Shown one piece after another: positions 16,957 to 25,683 of a DNA stretch of 64,000 nucleotides; the stretch's first letter is position 1; every line of letters starts with the position of its first letter. Position numbers and translations under genes: made by a program. The DNA is taken from NCBI RefSeq assembly GCF_016429015.1, contig NZ_JAELTU010000023.1, forward strand, positions 1 to 64,000, written 5' to 3'. A model generated the notes under the pieces. That model ran no database searches and was not told the origin of the DNA. It worked only from the letters and a program-made list of their open reading frames with translations. The stretch comes from Rhizobium sp. ASV20. GTDB lineage: Bacteria; Pseudomonadota; Alphaproteobacteria; Rhizobiales; Rhizobiaceae.

Positions 16957-17675
16957 ACCCGCCCCAAACGTCGTCTGGTTTCCTTATGCGAAATCAGTTT
17001 GTGCAGATGCACCATCATCCCGGCCGCGAACAGCGGCGTCAGCAGATTGAGCAATGGGATCGCCAGAAAGGCCGCGATTATGAGGCCGGCGAGGAAAACC
17101 GTGAAGGCGTGTTTGACGCGAAACTCCCGCGCCTCGACCGGCGAGCGGAAGCGCATGGCGGCGAATTCGAAAAACTCCCGGCCGAGCAAATAGCCATTCA
17201 CCAGAAAGAAGGCGATCAGATTGACGCCAGGGATGAATAGCAGAAACAGCGCCACGATATTGCCAACGATGACGACACCGAGAAATCGCACGGAACTTTT
17301 CATCGCCGCACCGATCGGCATCGCCGTTCCGGGGACATCATCGGGGTAATCACGCTTTTCCACGACGTCCGCGACATCGTCGAGGAAGAGGCCCGCAATC
17401 AGAGCCGTGATCGGCGATATCAGCAACGCCATTGCGAGCGCCAGCGCAATGCCAGCAAAGATGGCCAGAAAGAGTGTTAGCCAACCAGTCCAATCCGCAC
17501 TCGCCGGCATGAAGCCTTGCAGCCATGGCAGGGCGAACGAATTGAATGCGCCGCGCAAGGCGAACCAAAGCGCGGCAAGCGCCAGCAATGTCAGGCCTAG
17601 AACCTTCCAGAAAACCTTGCGTGTTTCAGGCGCGAAGAGATTTTCGAAGGCGAGGCGGGCAGCGAGAACAATCAT
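16953..17675 (-). CDS. EI24/CysZ-like membrane protein
   Basis: A 240-residue integral membrane protein with about five to six hydrophobic segments. The EI24-domain features LISPITALIAGLFLDDVADVVE (about 86-107) and NGYLLGREFFE (about 160-170) match the CysZ family. E. coli CysZ is a sulfate permease, but alphaproteobacterial members have not been assigned a substrate that I can confirm. The stop overlaps the end of nth on the other strand. It has no cysteine-pathway neighbours here, so a role in sulfate uptake is only a family-based guess. Confidence 0.82.
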   Translation of the reverse strand: MIVLAARLAFENLFAPETRKVFWKVLGLTLLALAALWFALRGAFNSFALPWLQGFMPASADWTGWLTLFLAIFAGIALALAMALLISPITALIAGLFLDDVADVVEKRDYPDDVPGTAMPIGAAMKSSVRFLGVVIVGNIVALFLLFIPGVNLIAFFLVNGYLLGREFFEFAAMRFRSPVEAREFRVKHAFTVFLAGLIIAAFLAIPLLNLLTPLFAAGMMVHLHKLISHKETRRRLGRV

Positions 17676-17808
17676 TCGGTCTAGCTCTCATGGCGGATAG
17701 TCCGACACCTAGGGAGCGATCGCCCCGATATCAATATCCCGAGAGATATACGAGTATGCTCAATTAAAAAATTGCATCATTGTAATAAAGCCTAGACTAA
17801 TATATTTT

Positions 17809-18780
17809 ATGAGCCTTGCTACGAACAACAAACAAAACAACAACGGCGGCCTTGAGAGATCTGCGTACCCGATTGTTCCACCAATTGGTGCACTCGAACA
17901 TCAGAAGGACCGTCAGCGGGGCGGAAATTTGGAAGACCTTGGTCAGAAACTTAGGGAATATATCAAGGTTGGCACGCCGGCCGAGCGTCGCATTGCAAAG
18001 TATTTCTCGGAACATCTGAATGAACTGCCATTCGAGACCGCCTCCTCCGTTGCCGACAGGCTGGAGTTGAGCCCTATGACGGTGGGGCGCTTCCTGCGAT
18101 CCCTCGGCTATCATGGTCTTGATGGCATCAAAGTGCACCTGAAGGAAAACGCGCCTCCGACCACGTTACAATTGCCTAACATTCTGGAGCAGATGCAGAA
18201 GGATGCCGTCGAGAGCCGCCCATTGGCCGCCCAAATCGTCGAGCAGGTGGAGATGCTCCAGCATATCTACAATCTCGCCAATCAACCGCAGTGGCACGAA
18301 GCGGTTTCGACAATCCTGTCCTCGGCCAACGTGTTCATCACCGCGCATCCCGGCCTTGCAGGACTCGGACGCCATTTCTGCGACCGGCTGACACTCGCAC
18401 GCGACCATGTTCTCTTTCTCGATGGAGCCAATGGCAGCTACATCCAGATGCTTGGCGCACAATCGGAAAACAACCTCACCATCATCATCGATTCACCGCG
18501 CTTCGTCGCGTCGCGGTTATTGGCGCGAACGGCCCGCCGCGCCGGACACAAGGTTCTGCTCGCAACCGGCCAATTTACGGAATGGGCGCATGAATTCGCC
18601 AATATTACGCTGTCCTTGCCGCCTCAGCGCGCCAACAGCAACGACAGCCTCTCGGGCATGATGGCGCTGCTCGAGCTGCTCTCGATGGCCGTCACACAGG
18701 CAGGCGGCGAGACTGCGGAGAGCAGGATACGCCGTATCGAAGAATTGCAGGCGATGTTCGCACCTGCACCGCTCAGATAG
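17809..18780 (+). CDS. MurR/RpiR family transcriptional regulator
   Basis: A 323-residue regulator with an RpiR-type helix-turn-helix (about residues 55-110; TPAERRIAKYFSEHLNELPFETA followed by LELSPMTVGRFLRSLGY) and a C-terminal SIS domain for phosphosugars (about 140-290). ATG 17809 gives an N-terminal extension of about 40 low-complexity residues, and no Shine-Dalgarno is visible before it, so a later non-ATG start is possible. Its upstream region is AT-rich. It lies tail-to-tail with the FGGY kinase of the polyol operon, 18 bases apart, and may control sugar-phosphate genes there. Confidence 0.88.
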   Translation: MSLATNNKQNNNGGLERSAYPIVPPIGALEHQKDRQRGGNLEDLGQKLREYIKVGTPAERRIAKYFSEHLNELPFETASSVADRLELSPMTVGRFLRSLGYHGLDGIKVHLKENAPPTTLQLPNILEQMQKDAVESRPLAAQIVEQVEMLQHIYNLANQPQWHEAVSTILSSANVFITAHPGLAGLGRHFCDRLTLARDHVLFLDGANGSYIQMLGAQSENNLTIIIDSPRFVASRLLARTARRAGHKVLLATGQFTEWAHEFANITLSLPPQRANSNDSLSGMMALLELLSMAVTQAGGETAESRIRRIEELQAMFAPAPLR

Positions 18781-18798
18781 GCGACGCAAAACAACTAT

Positions 18799-20382
18799 CT
18801 ATTCCATGGCGTCCAATTCAGCCCGATGGCGATACATGGCCAGAAAGCGCCGATAATCACGGTCGTAGAGCGCCTTCCTGCCCGTATCCGGCAACCGCTC
18901 GAGGCCACCTGGATACATCGCGGCACCGGCGGCACCCAGGCTTTCATGGATGCCGCAGGAGACGGAAGCAGCGATGGCCGTACCGAGAAGCACGGTCTCG
19001 TTCATCTTCGGCATCACCACCTTGCAGCCGGTGACATCGGCATAGAGCTCCATCAGCACGGAATTCTTCACATGGCCGCCGGCAACGTGCAGCGTGTCGG
19101 GCACGTAGCCATATTCCCGCATCCGTTCCAGAATATGACGGATGCCGAGCGCAATACCGACACTGGTGCGCCAGTAAAGCCGGCAAAGCCCGTCGAAGGA
19201 TGCATCCAGCGTCATGCCACTGATGACACCGAGGGCGTGCGGATCCGCAAGCGGCGAGCGGTTGCCGTGAAAATCGGGCAGCACATGGATACGCCCGCCG
19301 AGAGTATCGCCCTCGGCAAGCCTGAGCTCCGCGATCCGCCGTACGATGCGGTCGTGCAGCGCCGCCGTCGGAGGGCCACCGGCCGCATGCATGCTGACGA
19401 TATGGTCGATAAGCGCACCCGTGGCCGACTGTCCTGCCTCGACGAGCCACATGCCCGTGAACACGGCCTCATAGTAAGGCCCCCACATGCCGGTGCTGCG
19501 CTTGCGCTCGCGCGCAAAGGAGACGACACAGCTCGATGTCCCGGCGATCAGAGCCAGCTGATGCTCCAGCGCGGCGGCATCACCGGCATGGCCGGCAAGC
19601 GCACCGAGCGCGCCGGCATAGGCGTCGATCATGCCCGCACCGACATGACAAGCCGGGTCGAGGCCAAGCGCGTCGGCGGCCTCGGCGGTCAGCGTGCCGA
19701 TGCTCGTGCCGACCGCAACGCTCTCTTCGGGAAGACTGCCACGATCGCGCAGATCGCCAAGCCCGATCACGTTCAGAAAATCGGCCTGCCAGCCCGGCTC
19801 CCGATGCGCGAGATAGTTCCATTTCGCCACCAGCGTCGAGCGTGACCGGGCAATAGAACCGGTCGCCTTCCAGGTCATGAAATCGGCAAGGTCGAAGAAG
19901 TAGCCCGCCTTTGCCCAGCTTTCCGGCAGGTTTTCTTTCAGCCACATCAGCTTCGGCATTTCCATTTCCGGCGACATGAACTCGCCGGAATAATGGAGAA
20001 CCTCGTGCTTGGTCGCCGTGCAATAGTCGGCCTCCGCAAGCGCCCGATGATCGAGCCAGACGATGGTGTCGAACCGGCTCTTCCCGTCCGTGGAAACCGT
20101 CAGCTGCCGGCCGTCGCGATCGCGCACGACAAGCGAACAGGTGGCATCGAAGCCGATCGCACCGATGGCGGAAGCATCGACACAGGAGGCCTTCACGGCC
20201 GCGCGGACAGCGGCGCAGACGGCAGCCCATATATCTTCTGAATCATGCTCGGCATGGTTTTCACGCGGGCGATGCATCAGGATCGGATGTTCGCTTTTTG
20301 CAAGCAGTGAGCCGCTCGCCGTGAAGACACCGGCGCGCGCGCTGCCTGTGCCGATATCGACCGCAACCACGTGATCACGCAT
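18799..20382 (-). CDS. FGGY-family pentulose kinase (D-ribulokinase type)
   Basis: A two-domain actin-fold sugar kinase of 527 residues. The N-terminal ATP/sugar motif AVDIGTGSARAG is at 8-19, GAIGFDATCSLVV near 72, the FGGY-type DFHGNRSPLADPHALG segment near 365, and the ADP-binding HVAGGHVKNSVLMELYADVTG near 430. Members of this length group phosphorylate ribulose and related pentuloses or ribitol. As last gene of the polyol operon it would phosphorylate the ketose made by the mannitol-dehydrogenase-family enzyme and feed the pentose phosphate pathway. No good Shine-Dalgarno precedes the ATG. Confidence 0.9.
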   Translation of the reverse strand: MRDHVVAVDIGTGSARAGVFTASGSLLAKSEHPILMHRPRENHAEHDSEDIWAAVCAAVRAAVKASCVDASAIGAIGFDATCSLVVRDRDGRQLTVSTDGKSRFDTIVWLDHRALAEADYCTATKHEVLHYSGEFMSPEMEMPKLMWLKENLPESWAKAGYFFDLADFMTWKATGSIARSRSTLVAKWNYLAHREPGWQADFLNVIGLGDLRDRGSLPEESVAVGTSIGTLTAEAADALGLDPACHVGAGMIDAYAGALGALAGHAGDAAALEHQLALIAGTSSCVVSFARERKRSTGMWGPYYEAVFTGMWLVEAGQSATGALIDHIVSMHAAGGPPTAALHDRIVRRIAELRLAEGDTLGGRIHVLPDFHGNRSPLADPHALGVISGMTLDASFDGLCRLYWRTSVGIALGIRHILERMREYGYVPDTLHVAGGHVKNSVLMELYADVTGCKVVMPKMNETVLLGTAIAASVSCGIHESLGAAGAAMYPGGLERLPDTGRKALYDRDYRRFLAMYRHRAELDAME

Positions 20383-20402
20383 GCAAAGGAGGTCCCGACT
20401 AC

Positions 20403-21077
20403 TTATCTCGTGTTGCGGACAAGTTGTAGCAATTCCGGCATCGCGTCAAACACGACTTCCGGAGAAAGCTGCTCCAGCTCTGCCCGATAGCTCGGCGAAT
20501 GGGCATGCGAACCACCGGTAAAGGCGAAAACCGTCATGCCAGCTGCGCGTGCAGCCGTGATGCCGGCCGGGCTGTCTTCCACGACGATGCAATCCTTCGG
20601 CGGCACACCCATTTTTTCGGCGGCATAGAGGAAAAGATCCGGTGCCGGTTTGCCGCGCTTGACCATGCTGGCGCTGAAAATATTCGGCTCCAGCCTGTCC
20701 AGAAGACCGGTCACCCCTAACGAAAGGCGGATACGCTCCAGCTGGCTTGAGGACGCAACGCAGCGCGGAAGCGGAAGTGCGTCCAGCGTCGCGGCAATGC
20801 CGTCCGTCGGCTTCAATTCATGCTTGAAGCGTTCGTAGAGATTGTTGCGAACCCGATCCAGAAACGCCTGATCGATGAAGACATCGAATTCCGTCTGCAT
20901 CGTGTCGACGAGCGTCGCCAGGCTCTTGCCGAGGAAGCGGCTATACACATCCTCCTCGGTCATATCCACGCCGATATCGTGCATCGCCTGAATGAGCACA
21001 CTGACCGACAGCGGTTCGCTGTCCACAAGTACGCCGTCGCAATCGAAGATTACGAGCCCCTTCTCCGCATCGGTCAT
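20403..21077 (-). CDS. HAD-IA family hydrolase
   Basis: A 224-residue HAD phosphatase. Motif I is VIFDCDGVLVDSEP (nucleophile near Asp12), motif II the CVASSSQ segment, motif III the lysine of MVKRGKPAPDLF, and motif IV CIVVEDSPAGITAARAAGM. The helical cap follows motif I, as in phosphoglycolate phosphatase and beta-phosphoglucomutase relatives. It lies between mannitol dehydrogenase and the pentulose kinase, 20 bases before the latter. A sugar-phosphate phosphatase role, perhaps clearing dead-end polyol or ketose phosphates, is likely but the substrate is unknown. Confidence 0.9.
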   Translation of the reverse strand: MTDAEKGLVIFDCDGVLVDSEPLSVSVLIQAMHDIGVDMTEEDVYSRFLGKSLATLVDTMQTEFDVFIDQAFLDRVRNNLYERFKHELKPTDGIAATLDALPLPRCVASSSQLERIRLSLGVTGLLDRLEPNIFSASMVKRGKPAPDLFLYAAEKMGVPPKDCIVVEDSPAGITAARAAGMTVFAFTGGSHAHSPSYRAELEQLSPEVVFDAMPELLQLVRNTR

Positions 21078-21139
21078 CGTAGGTCCAACCTGAATTCTGT
21101 TGCCGTCTCGCCTGCACGATATGCAGGCTCAATAATGGA

Positions 21140-21171
21140 AAACGGCCGGAACAGGAGAATTCCGGCCGTTT
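21140..21171 (-). terminator. Hairpin with U-tract after the mannitol dehydrogenase gene
   Basis: A perfect 12-bp stem (AAACGGCCGGAA / TTCCGGCCGTTT) with an 8-base loop lies just past the mtlK-type stop. On the minus strand it ends in TTTTCCATTATT. It probably ends or reduces transcription before the HAD and kinase genes. Confidence 0.7.
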
Positions 21172-21176
21172 GAAAA

Positions 21177-22658
21177 TTATTCCGCGAGTTTGTTGTCCAA
21201 GTATAGCTGCAGGGTGACGCGGGTACCCTTTTCCCACAGCGTTTTCAGTGCATGCGCGAAGCGCTTGCGGAAGAGATCGGACTTCGCGACATCGCCAAAG
21301 ATATCGTCGAAGACAAGGAAGGCTGCCGGATCGTTCTTCGCCTTGAGCGCTGCTTCATGCAGCCGATCGGCGCTGGCATCGTTAAAGACGATGTCCTTGC
21401 CGCTATCGCTCTTGCCGGCGAAATAACGGCACCACAGGGCGGAGACGAGCGCGAGGCCGACAATATCCTCACCGCGGCGAAGACGATCGGCAGTCGACGG
21501 CAGGATGAACTTCGGCTGACGGTTCGAGCCGTCCTGCGCCAGGCGCGGGATGGTGTCGGCGATCTTCGGATTGGCGAAGCGATGCTCGATCAGCTTGAAG
21601 TAATCGGCAAGCACCGTGTTCGGCACCGGCGGGATGACGGGAATGATCTCATCGTTTTCGAGCTTGGCGAGGAAGGCGCGGATGAGCGGCTCTTCCATGG
21701 CTTCATGCACGAAATGGATATCCATCAGCGCCGCCGGATAGGCAATCGCCGCGTGGCCGCCATTGAGAATGCGGATCTTCATATGCTCATAGGGCGTCAC
21801 ATCGGGCACGAAAGTCACGCCGACCTTCTCGAGCGCCGGACGCCCTGCCGGAAAATTGTCTTCCAGCACCCACTGCTTGAATTCTTCGCAATAGACTGGC
21901 CAATTGTCTTCGATATCGAAGGCTTGCTTCAGGAGATCGATCTCGCGCGCACCCGTTGCCGGTGTGATGCGGTCGACCATGCCATTCGGGAAGGCAACGT
22001 TCGCAGCGATCCAATCGGCAAAAGCCGGATCGGAAAGCCGCGCCGTACCAACGACGGCAGCTTTGGTGACGCCGCCATTATGGGGAATGTTGTCGCAGGA
22101 CATGACGGTGAAGGGCTGCAGGCCGGCGGCACGCCGCGCCTTGAGACCGGCAACGATCAGGCCGAACACGGTCTTGGGCGCATCGGGGTTCTGCCCGTCC
22201 GCGACGATCGCGGGATGAGCGGGATTGAACTTGCCGGAGGCATCGATGAAGTAGCCGCCCTCGGTGATCGTCATGGAAACGATGCGGGTCGTCGGATCGG
22301 CCAGCTTGGCAATAATGGTCTTGGCATCGCCGACTGGCAGAATATCGACCATCGGCGCCGTCACGCGGGCAGCCGTGCGATTGTTGTCCTGCTCGACGAC
22401 AGTCGTCAGAAAATCCTGAGCTGCGAGCTTTTCGCGCATCGCCGCATCCGAAGGCAGCACGCCTGCGCCGATGATTGCCCAGTCATGGGCTTCACCGGCA
22501 TTGAAGAGATCATCGAGATAAACAGCCTGATGGGCGCGATGAAAATTACCGACGCCGAAATGCACGATACCAGCTGAAAGCGACTTCGGATCGTAGGCGG
22601 GAATGGCAGCCTTTGCAGCCGCCTCCTGGAGAGTTGCGAGCGATAATTTGCACGTCAT
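21177..22658 (-). CDS. mtlK: Mannitol 2-dehydrogenase family protein (polyol dehydrogenase)
   Basis: A long-chain polyol dehydrogenase of 493 residues. The N-terminal Rossmann part starts with IVHFGVGNFHRAHQAVYLDDL, TITEGGYF follows near 135, and the catalytic Lys/Asn/His set lies in KIRILNGGHAA near 300. It oxidises D-mannitol, D-arabitol or D-sorbitol to the ketose with NAD. ATG 22658 gives the usual N-terminus, with AAGGA upstream. A frame extension to 22748 is not supported. It follows the importer ATPase gene by 145 bases. The symbol is by analogy with the Sinorhizobium smo-mtlK cluster, and substrate range cannot be read from sequence. Confidence 0.92.
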   Translation of the reverse strand: MTCKLSLATLQEAAAKAAIPAYDPKSLSAGIVHFGVGNFHRAHQAVYLDDLFNAGEAHDWAIIGAGVLPSDAAMREKLAAQDFLTTVVEQDNNRTAARVTAPMVDILPVGDAKTIIAKLADPTTRIVSMTITEGGYFIDASGKFNPAHPAIVADGQNPDAPKTVFGLIVAGLKARRAAGLQPFTVMSCDNIPHNGGVTKAAVVGTARLSDPAFADWIAANVAFPNGMVDRITPATGAREIDLLKQAFDIEDNWPVYCEEFKQWVLEDNFPAGRPALEKVGVTFVPDVTPYEHMKIRILNGGHAAIAYPAALMDIHFVHEAMEEPLIRAFLAKLENDEIIPVIPPVPNTVLADYFKLIEHRFANPKIADTIPRLAQDGSNRQPKFILPSTADRLRRGEDIVGLALVSALWCRYFAGKSDSGKDIVFNDASADRLHEAALKAKNDPAAFLVFDDIFGDVAKSDLFRKRFAHALKTLWEKGTRVTLQLYLDNKLAE

Positions 22659-22803
22659 GTCCCTGGTCCTTCTGAAAGGTCTCTGGCTCCGGGCGTCCTG
22701 GGAAAACAGCTCCGGCGCTATGCTTGTCCGCCCCGGAGATCTACGCATACGGAGCGGGAGAAATGCATTGGCCGCGCGCGTGGATCGCGCATGGCCTTGA
22801 CGC

Positions 22804-23808
22804 TCAGGCTGAGATCGCCAGCCCTTCGGCGTTGAACCGGTGAATGTGCGCCTTGTCCGGCGTCAGGTAGACGGTGTCGCCGGCACGGGCCGGAAAATCG
22901 CCGGAGCCGCGCGCGGTCACCGAGCCGATCCCGTCGACCTCGATGTGCAGGAACGTGTCGGAGCCGAGATGTTCGGCAACCAGCACCTTGCCCTGCCAGT
23001 CGCCTGCGGTGGTCGACAGCAGTGTATGTTCCGGCCGCACGCCGATCGTGTCGCCGCCGAGGCTCTGGGCATAGGCACCCTTCACGAAATTCATCTTCGG
23101 CGAACCGATGAAACCGGCGACGAAGAGATTGCGCGGGCTGCGATAAAGCTCCAGAGGCGAACCGACCTGCTCGATATTGCCGCGATTGAGCACGACGATC
23201 TTGTCGGCCATGGTCATGGCTTCCACCTGATCGTGCGTCACATAGACCATCGTCGTCTTCAACTGCTGGTGGAGTTCGCTGATCTCGAGACGCATGTTGA
23301 CGCGCAGCGCTGCATCGAGGTTCGATAGCGGTTCGTCGAACAAGAACGCCGCCGGCTGGCGCACGATGGCGCGACCGATCGCGACGCGCTGGCGCTGGCC
23401 GCCGGAAAGCTGGCGCGGCTTACGCTCCAGATAGTCGGTCAGGTTCAAAACGCGCGCGGCATCTGCCACCTTCTTGTCGATCTCAGCCTGCGGCATGCCC
23501 GCCATCTTCAGCGGAAAGGCGATGTTCTTGCGCACGCTCATATGCGGGTAGAGTGCATAGGACTGGAACACCATCGCAAGGCCGCGTTCGGACGGCTTGA
23601 GATTGGTGCCGTCCTTGCCGTCGATGAGGATCTGGCCGCCGGTGACATCTTCAAGGCCGGCGATCAGGCGCAGCAGCGTGGATTTGCCACAGCCGGAGGG
23701 ACCGACGAACACGACGAACTCACCATTATCGATTTCGAGATCGATGGAAGGGATGACCTTGGCTTCGCCGAAGACCTTGGAAACTTGTTTGAGAACAATG
23801 CTACCCAT
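22804..23808 (-). CDS. smoK: Polyol ABC transporter ATP-binding protein
   Basis: A MalK-type ATPase of 334 residues. Walker [10 protein letters not shown] is near 36, Q-loop [12 protein letters not shown] near 79, signature LSGGQRQR near 134, Walker [12 protein letters not shown] near 155 and the H-loop [10 protein letters not shown] near 189. A short TOBE domain follows with GVRPEH. It is 11 bases after the second permease gene. Together with the three genes upstream it forms a complete CUT1 importer in the order binding protein, permease, permease, ATPase, as in the rhizobial sorbitol/mannitol (smo) system. Confidence 0.93.
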   Translation of the reverse strand: MGSIVLKQVSKVFGEAKVIPSIDLEIDNGEFVVFVGPSGCGKSTLLRLIAGLEDVTGGQILIDGKDGTNLKPSERGLAMVFQSYALYPHMSVRKNIAFPLKMAGMPQAEIDKKVADAARVLNLTDYLERKPRQLSGGQRQRVAIGRAIVRQPAAFLFDEPLSNLDAALRVNMRLEISELHQQLKTTMVYVTHDQVEAMTMADKIVVLNRGNIEQVGSPLELYRSPRNLFVAGFIGSPKMNFVKGAYAQSLGGDTIGVRPEHTLLSTTAGDWQGKVLVAEHLGSDTFLHIEVDGIGSVTARGSGDFPARAGDTVYLTPDKAHIHRFNAEGLAISA

Positions 23809-23819
23809 GTTTCTCTTCC

Positions 23820-24662
23820 TTACTTAACCGCGCCGAAGGTCAGGCCGCGAACGAGTTGTTTCTGGCTGAACCAGCCGAGGATCAGGATCGGAGCGATCGC
23901 CATGGTCGATGCCGCCGAAAGCTTGGCATAGAACAGGCCTTCCGGGCTGGAATAGGAGGCGATGAAGGTGCTGAGCGGTGCGGCATCGACAGCCGACAGG
24001 TTCAGCGTCCAGAAAGCCTCGTTCCACGCCAGGATGATGTTGAGCAACATCGTCGAGGCAAGTCCGGGGATCGCCATCGGCGTCAGGACGTAGATGATCT
24101 CCTTGGCGAGCGTCGCACCGTCCATGCGAGCCGCCTCGAGAATCTCACCCGGGATTTCCTTGAAGTAGGTGTAGAGCATCCAGACGATGATCGGCAGGTT
24201 GATGAGCATCAGCACGACGACCATGCCGAGCCGGCTGGCGAACTGATTGTTCAGAAGGCCGAAGCCCTGGAACAGCAGGTAGATCGGGATGAAGGCGCCG
24301 ACCGGCGGCATCATCTTCGTGGACAGCATCCACATCAGCACGTCCTTGGTCCGCCTGGTCGGCGAGAATGCCATGGCCCAGGCGGCCGGCACCGCGACAA
24401 GCAGCCCGAGGATCGTGGAACCGAAGGCGATGATGACCGAATTGCCGAAATGGAGGAAGTAATCCGAGCGCGCCTGCACCTCGAAGTAGTTCTCCAGCGT
24501 CCAGTGGAAGAAGAGGAACTGAGGTGGCGAGGCGATGGCATCGCCTTCCGTCTTGAAGCTCGTCAGGATCGTCCACAGGATCGGGAAGAAGATAAGGATT
24601 GCCACGATCCAGGCGGCGATCGATACGACGATCTTGCGTTGTGTGGTGACTTTGCGTGCCAT
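23820..24662 (-). CDS. smoG: Polyol ABC transporter permease (SmoG-like)
   Basis: A 280-residue MalG-type inner-membrane permease with six membrane segments. An EAA loop [20 protein letters not shown] lies near residue 185 and the C-terminal [14 protein letters not shown] is typical of the family. One base separates it from the preceding permease gene, so translation is probably coupled. It forms the translocation channel with the product of 24664-25536. Confidence 0.92.
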   Translation of the reverse strand: MARKVTTQRKIVVSIAAWIVAILIFFPILWTILTSFKTEGDAIASPPQFLFFHWTLENYFEVQARSDYFLHFGNSVIIAFGSTILGLLVAVPAAWAMAFSPTRRTKDVLMWMLSTKMMPPVGAFIPIYLLFQGFGLLNNQFASRLGMVVVLMLINLPIIVWMLYTYFKEIPGEILEAARMDGATLAKEIIYVLTPMAIPGLASTMLLNIILAWNEAFWTLNLSAVDAAPLSTFIASYSSPEGLFYAKLSAASTMAIAPILILGWFSQKQLVRGLTFGAVK

Positions 24663-24663
24663 C

Positions 24664-25536
24664 TCAAGCCTCCAGATTCTTGCCGACTGCGCGCATCAGG
24701 AAGATCGCGACGATATTGGCGAGGATGACGGCGATGATACCGCCTGCCGATGCGCCGCCGACGTCCTGCGACAGAACGATCTGCGAATAGACGAGATAAG
24801 TGAGGTTCGTCGTTGCCGTGCCCGGGCCGCCATTGGTGGTGACGAGGATTTCGGCGAAAGCGGAGAGCAGGAAGATCGTCTCGATCAGGATCACCACGGT
24901 AATCGCACGGGCCAGATGCGGCAGGATGATATAGATGAACTTCGAGATCGGTCCGGCACCATCCATCTCTGCAGCCTCCTTCTGCTCCTCATCGAGCGAC
25001 TGCAGTGCGGTCAGCAGGATAAGCGTTGCGAAAGGCAGCCATTGCCAGGCGACGATGATGATGATCGACAGGAGCGGAACCGTCTCCAACCAGGTCAGCG
25101 GATCGAGCCCGAAGAGCCGGAAGAGATGTGCCAGAAGCCCGTTCACCGGGTTCATGAACATGTGCTTCCAGATAAGAGCAGCGACCGTCGGCATCACGAA
25201 GAAAGGCGCAAGCACCAGCATGCGCACGATGCCCTGGCCGAAGATCGGCTGATCAAGCAGGAGAGCGAGTGCAATGCCGCCGACCACGGTAATCAGCAAC
25301 GCGCCACCGACAAGCAGTAGCGTCACGATCAGCGAGCTTAGGAAAGCCGGATCAGTGACGAAATATTCGTAGTTGAGCCAGCCGATAAAGTCATGCGTGC
25401 CGGGGTTCAGCAGATTGTAGTTCAGCGTCGAGAAATAGATCGTCATCACAAGCGGGACGATCATCCACGCAAAAAGAAGCAGAACCGAAGGCGCCATCAT
25501 GACGCGGGCAGTGGAACGGGTGTGCAACGTTGCCAT
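24664..25536 (-). CDS. smoF: Polyol ABC transporter permease (SmoF-like)
   Basis: A 290-residue MalF-type permease starting MATLHTRSTARVMMAPSVLLLF, with six membrane segments and the EAA-type loop KEAAEMDGAGPISKFIYIILP near residue 185. No strong Shine-Dalgarno is visible before ATG 25536. A 147-base gap with two stem-loops separates it from the binding-protein gene, which would lower its expression relative to that protein. Confidence 0.92.
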   Translation of the reverse strand: MATLHTRSTARVMMAPSVLLLFAWMIVPLVMTIYFSTLNYNLLNPGTHDFIGWLNYEYFVTDPAFLSSLIVTLLLVGGALLITVVGGIALALLLDQPIFGQGIVRMLVLAPFFVMPTVAALIWKHMFMNPVNGLLAHLFRLFGLDPLTWLETVPLLSIIIIVAWQWLPFATLILLTALQSLDEEQKEAAEMDGAGPISKFIYIILPHLARAITVVILIETIFLLSAFAEILVTTNGGPGTATTNLTYLVYSQIVLSQDVGGASAGGIIAVILANIVAIFLMRAVGKNLEA

Positions 25537-25597
25537 GGCAAGTACCGACCTATCTTTGAACAGGAGGAGTTGGCCGCGGACCGGCTGAAACGAAAAG

Positions 25598-25667
25598 GGC
25601 CGCCAAGGGCAATTCGGGCGCTCGGCGGCCTAGAGGAAAGCAGCACTCGAGAGGTGTGCCGCTTTCC
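25598..25667 (-). terminator. Two tandem intercistronic stem-loops after the polyol-binding-protein gene
   Basis: On the minus strand the first hairpin is GGAAAGCGGCAC / GTGCTGCTTTCC (one mismatch, 25635-25667). The second is GGCCGCC / GGCGGCC (25598-25630), followed by CCTTTTCG. The second has a modest U-run, so it may act as a partial terminator. This is the usual arrangement for making more binding protein than permease. Confidence 0.65.
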
Positions 25668-25683
25668 GTAGTTTCAAAGGCCC

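Noticed and set aside
21252-22577. A 441-codon plus-strand frame
   Set aside because: Antisense to the mannitol-dehydrogenase-family gene.
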